The notes under the pieces: model-generated | Told to the model about the DNA's origin: nothing | The model's database searches: none | The model's input: the letters and a program-made list of their open reading frames with translations, nothing else | In this document: piece by piece, positions 63,222 to 64,000 of the stretch | Layout of the letters: every line of letters begins with the position of its first letter | Position numbering within the stretch: position 1 is the first letter of the stretch | Program-made: the position numbers and the translations under genes | Assembly: GCA_002841495.1 (NCBI GenBank) | Contig: PGZV01000007.1 | Coordinates: 112,516-176,515, forward strand | Direction of reading: 5' to 3' | From: Firmicutes bacterium HGW-Firmicutes-2 | GTDB lineage: Bacteria; Bacillota; Clostridia; Lachnospirales; Vallitaleaceae | Length of the DNA: 64,000 bases

Positions 63222-63926
63222 ATGTTAAGAGTAGAAAACCTAAACGTTCATTATGGCGGTATTCATGCACTAAGAGGTATCACGTTGGATGTAGAAGAAG
63301 GCAAGATTATCAGCCTAATTGGTGCTAACGGTGCAGGAAAAAGTACAACTCTAAGAGCCATCATGGGTCTTGAAAAGCCATCTAAAGGTAAGATCATATA
63401 TAACGGCCAAGACATAACAGGTAAACAAACCAAGGAAATCGTAAAATCGAATCTGGTATTGGTACCGGAGGGTAGAAGGGTTTTTACCAATCTATCCGTC
63501 ATAGAGAATTTGATTTTGGGATCTTATATAAGAAATGATGCCAAAGAAATACAGAAGGATTTAGATTGGGTATTTGAGCTTTTTCCTATACTTAAGTCTA
63601 GACAGGAACAAAAAGCAGGCACCATGTCTGGTGGCGAACAACAAATGTTGGCTGTAGGACGTGCGCTGATGACCAAGCCGAAATTATTGATGATGGATGA
63701 GCCTTCCCTTGGACTGGCACCACTTATCGTAAAAAATATTATTGAGATTATCAAGAAAATCAATCAAGAGGGTGTTACGATTCTACTGATCGAGCAAAAT
63801 GCCAAAGCTTCCCTTGAGATATCAGATTATGCCTATGTCCTTGAGACGGGTGAAGTATTTATGGAAGGTAAAGGCTTAGATCTACTGAACAATGAAGAAG
63901 TCAAAAAAGCATATTTAGGAACATAA
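63222..63926 (+). CDS. livF: Branched-chain amino acid-type ABC transporter ATPase LivF
   Basis: 234 residues. Walker A GANGAGKST, signature MSGGEQQMLAVGRAL, Walker B LLMMDEPSLGLAP, switch IEQNAKASLE. It starts directly after the livG stop. A copy of the dispersed hairpin element follows ten bases after its end. Confidence 0.95.
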   Translation: MLRVENLNVHYGGIHALRGITLDVEEGKIISLIGANGAGKSTTLRAIMGLEKPSKGKIIYNGQDITGKQTKEIVKSNLVLVPEGRRVFTNLSVIENLILGSYIRNDAKEIQKDLDWVFELFPILKSRQEQKAGTMSGGEQQMLAVGRALMTKPKLLMMDEPSLGLAPLIVKNIIEIIKKINQEGVTILLIEQNAKASLEISDYAYVLETGEVFMEGKGLDLLNNEEVKKAYLGT

Positions 63927-63935
63927 TGGTTAAAG

Positions 63936-64000
63936 CCTCAAAACTATATAGCCGAACTTTCTCATACAAGATATAGTTACGAAAGCATCAACGTAATCTA
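63936..64000 (+). repeat. Dispersed hairpin element, copy D (cut by window end)
   Basis: Starts CTCAAAACTATATAGCCGAAC, like copy A (TCAAAACTATATAGTTGAAC), and reaches the loop core GATATAGTTACGAAAGCATC then AACGTAATCTA, where the window stops. Same orientation as copy A. The right arm is outside the window. Confidence 0.75.

Overview
The window is AT-rich (roughly 40% G+C by eye), has strong AGGAGG-type ribosome sites, Rho-independent terminators, lipoproteins and OmpR-family two-component systems, and carries a fermentative anaerobic gene set. This points to a Firmicute of the class Clostridia; I cannot name the species. There is no rRNA, prophage, recognisable transposase or CRISPR array. 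One tRNA gene (Gly-GCC) is present.

Bases 1-18410 hold a long co-directional anaerobic purine (xanthine/uric acid type) degradation cluster. In order it encodes a molybdenum hydroxylase subunit (cut by the window start), an XdhC-type maturation factor, a hydantoinase-like amidohydrolase, SsnA, a PreA-like flavin/Fe-S oxidoreductase, a second molybdenum subunit with its 2Fe-2S and FAD partners, an XRE-cupin regulator, adenine deaminase, two PLP enzymes, YgeY, YgeW and carbamate kinase. The implied logic is: deaminate and hydroxylate purines, open the rings, break the carbon skeleton with PLP chemistry, and recover ATP from carbamoyl phosphate. The usual YgeX diaminopropionate lyase is not seen. 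Two unrelated-looking fold-type II PLP enzymes sit in its place, the most interesting metabolic feature here.

Bases 18545-22720 are a sugar locus: an AraC regulator divergent from two Gfo/Idh/MocA oxidoreductases and a TIM-barrel isomerase. Bases 23004-29550 hold a GGDEF-EAL protein with a periplasmic binding domain, a Nudix protein, and a small secreted protein followed by a two-component system. Bases 29753-35478 hold a beta-galactosidase, a DAK2-DegV fusion (putative self-contained fatty acid kinase) and a DUF1295 membrane protein.

Bases 35479-36040 are a structured intergenic region with two repeat families and a candidate RNA terminator. After it come two SHOCT mini-proteins and a second two-component system (36041-38610). 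An AT-rich island with a perfect 21-bp inverted repeat and two tiny genes follows, then an iron alcohol dehydrogenase, a SEC-C protein, a LacI regulator, a lipoprotein and two tandem diguanylate cyclases.

Bases 46470-59049 are housekeeping-like: PheA, DegV, tRNA-Gly, alanine dehydrogenase, an M15 peptidase, a zinc-ribbon/PT-repeat membrane protein, ZupT, a NifX-like protein, SbcCD, YbaK and pirin. Bases 59246-63926 are a complete branched-chain-amino-acid-type ABC transporter (livKHMGF).

The main non-coding signal is a dispersed family of about 95-bp hairpin elements (4307, 35765, 35865 and 63936, plus two relics). Their stem arms differ in sequence between copies but keep pairing. A second, 48-bp repeat family lies at 22923, 35524 and 35634. 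Both two-component loci have 11-bp-period direct repeats next to a -10 box, suggesting autoregulation by their OmpR-type regulators.
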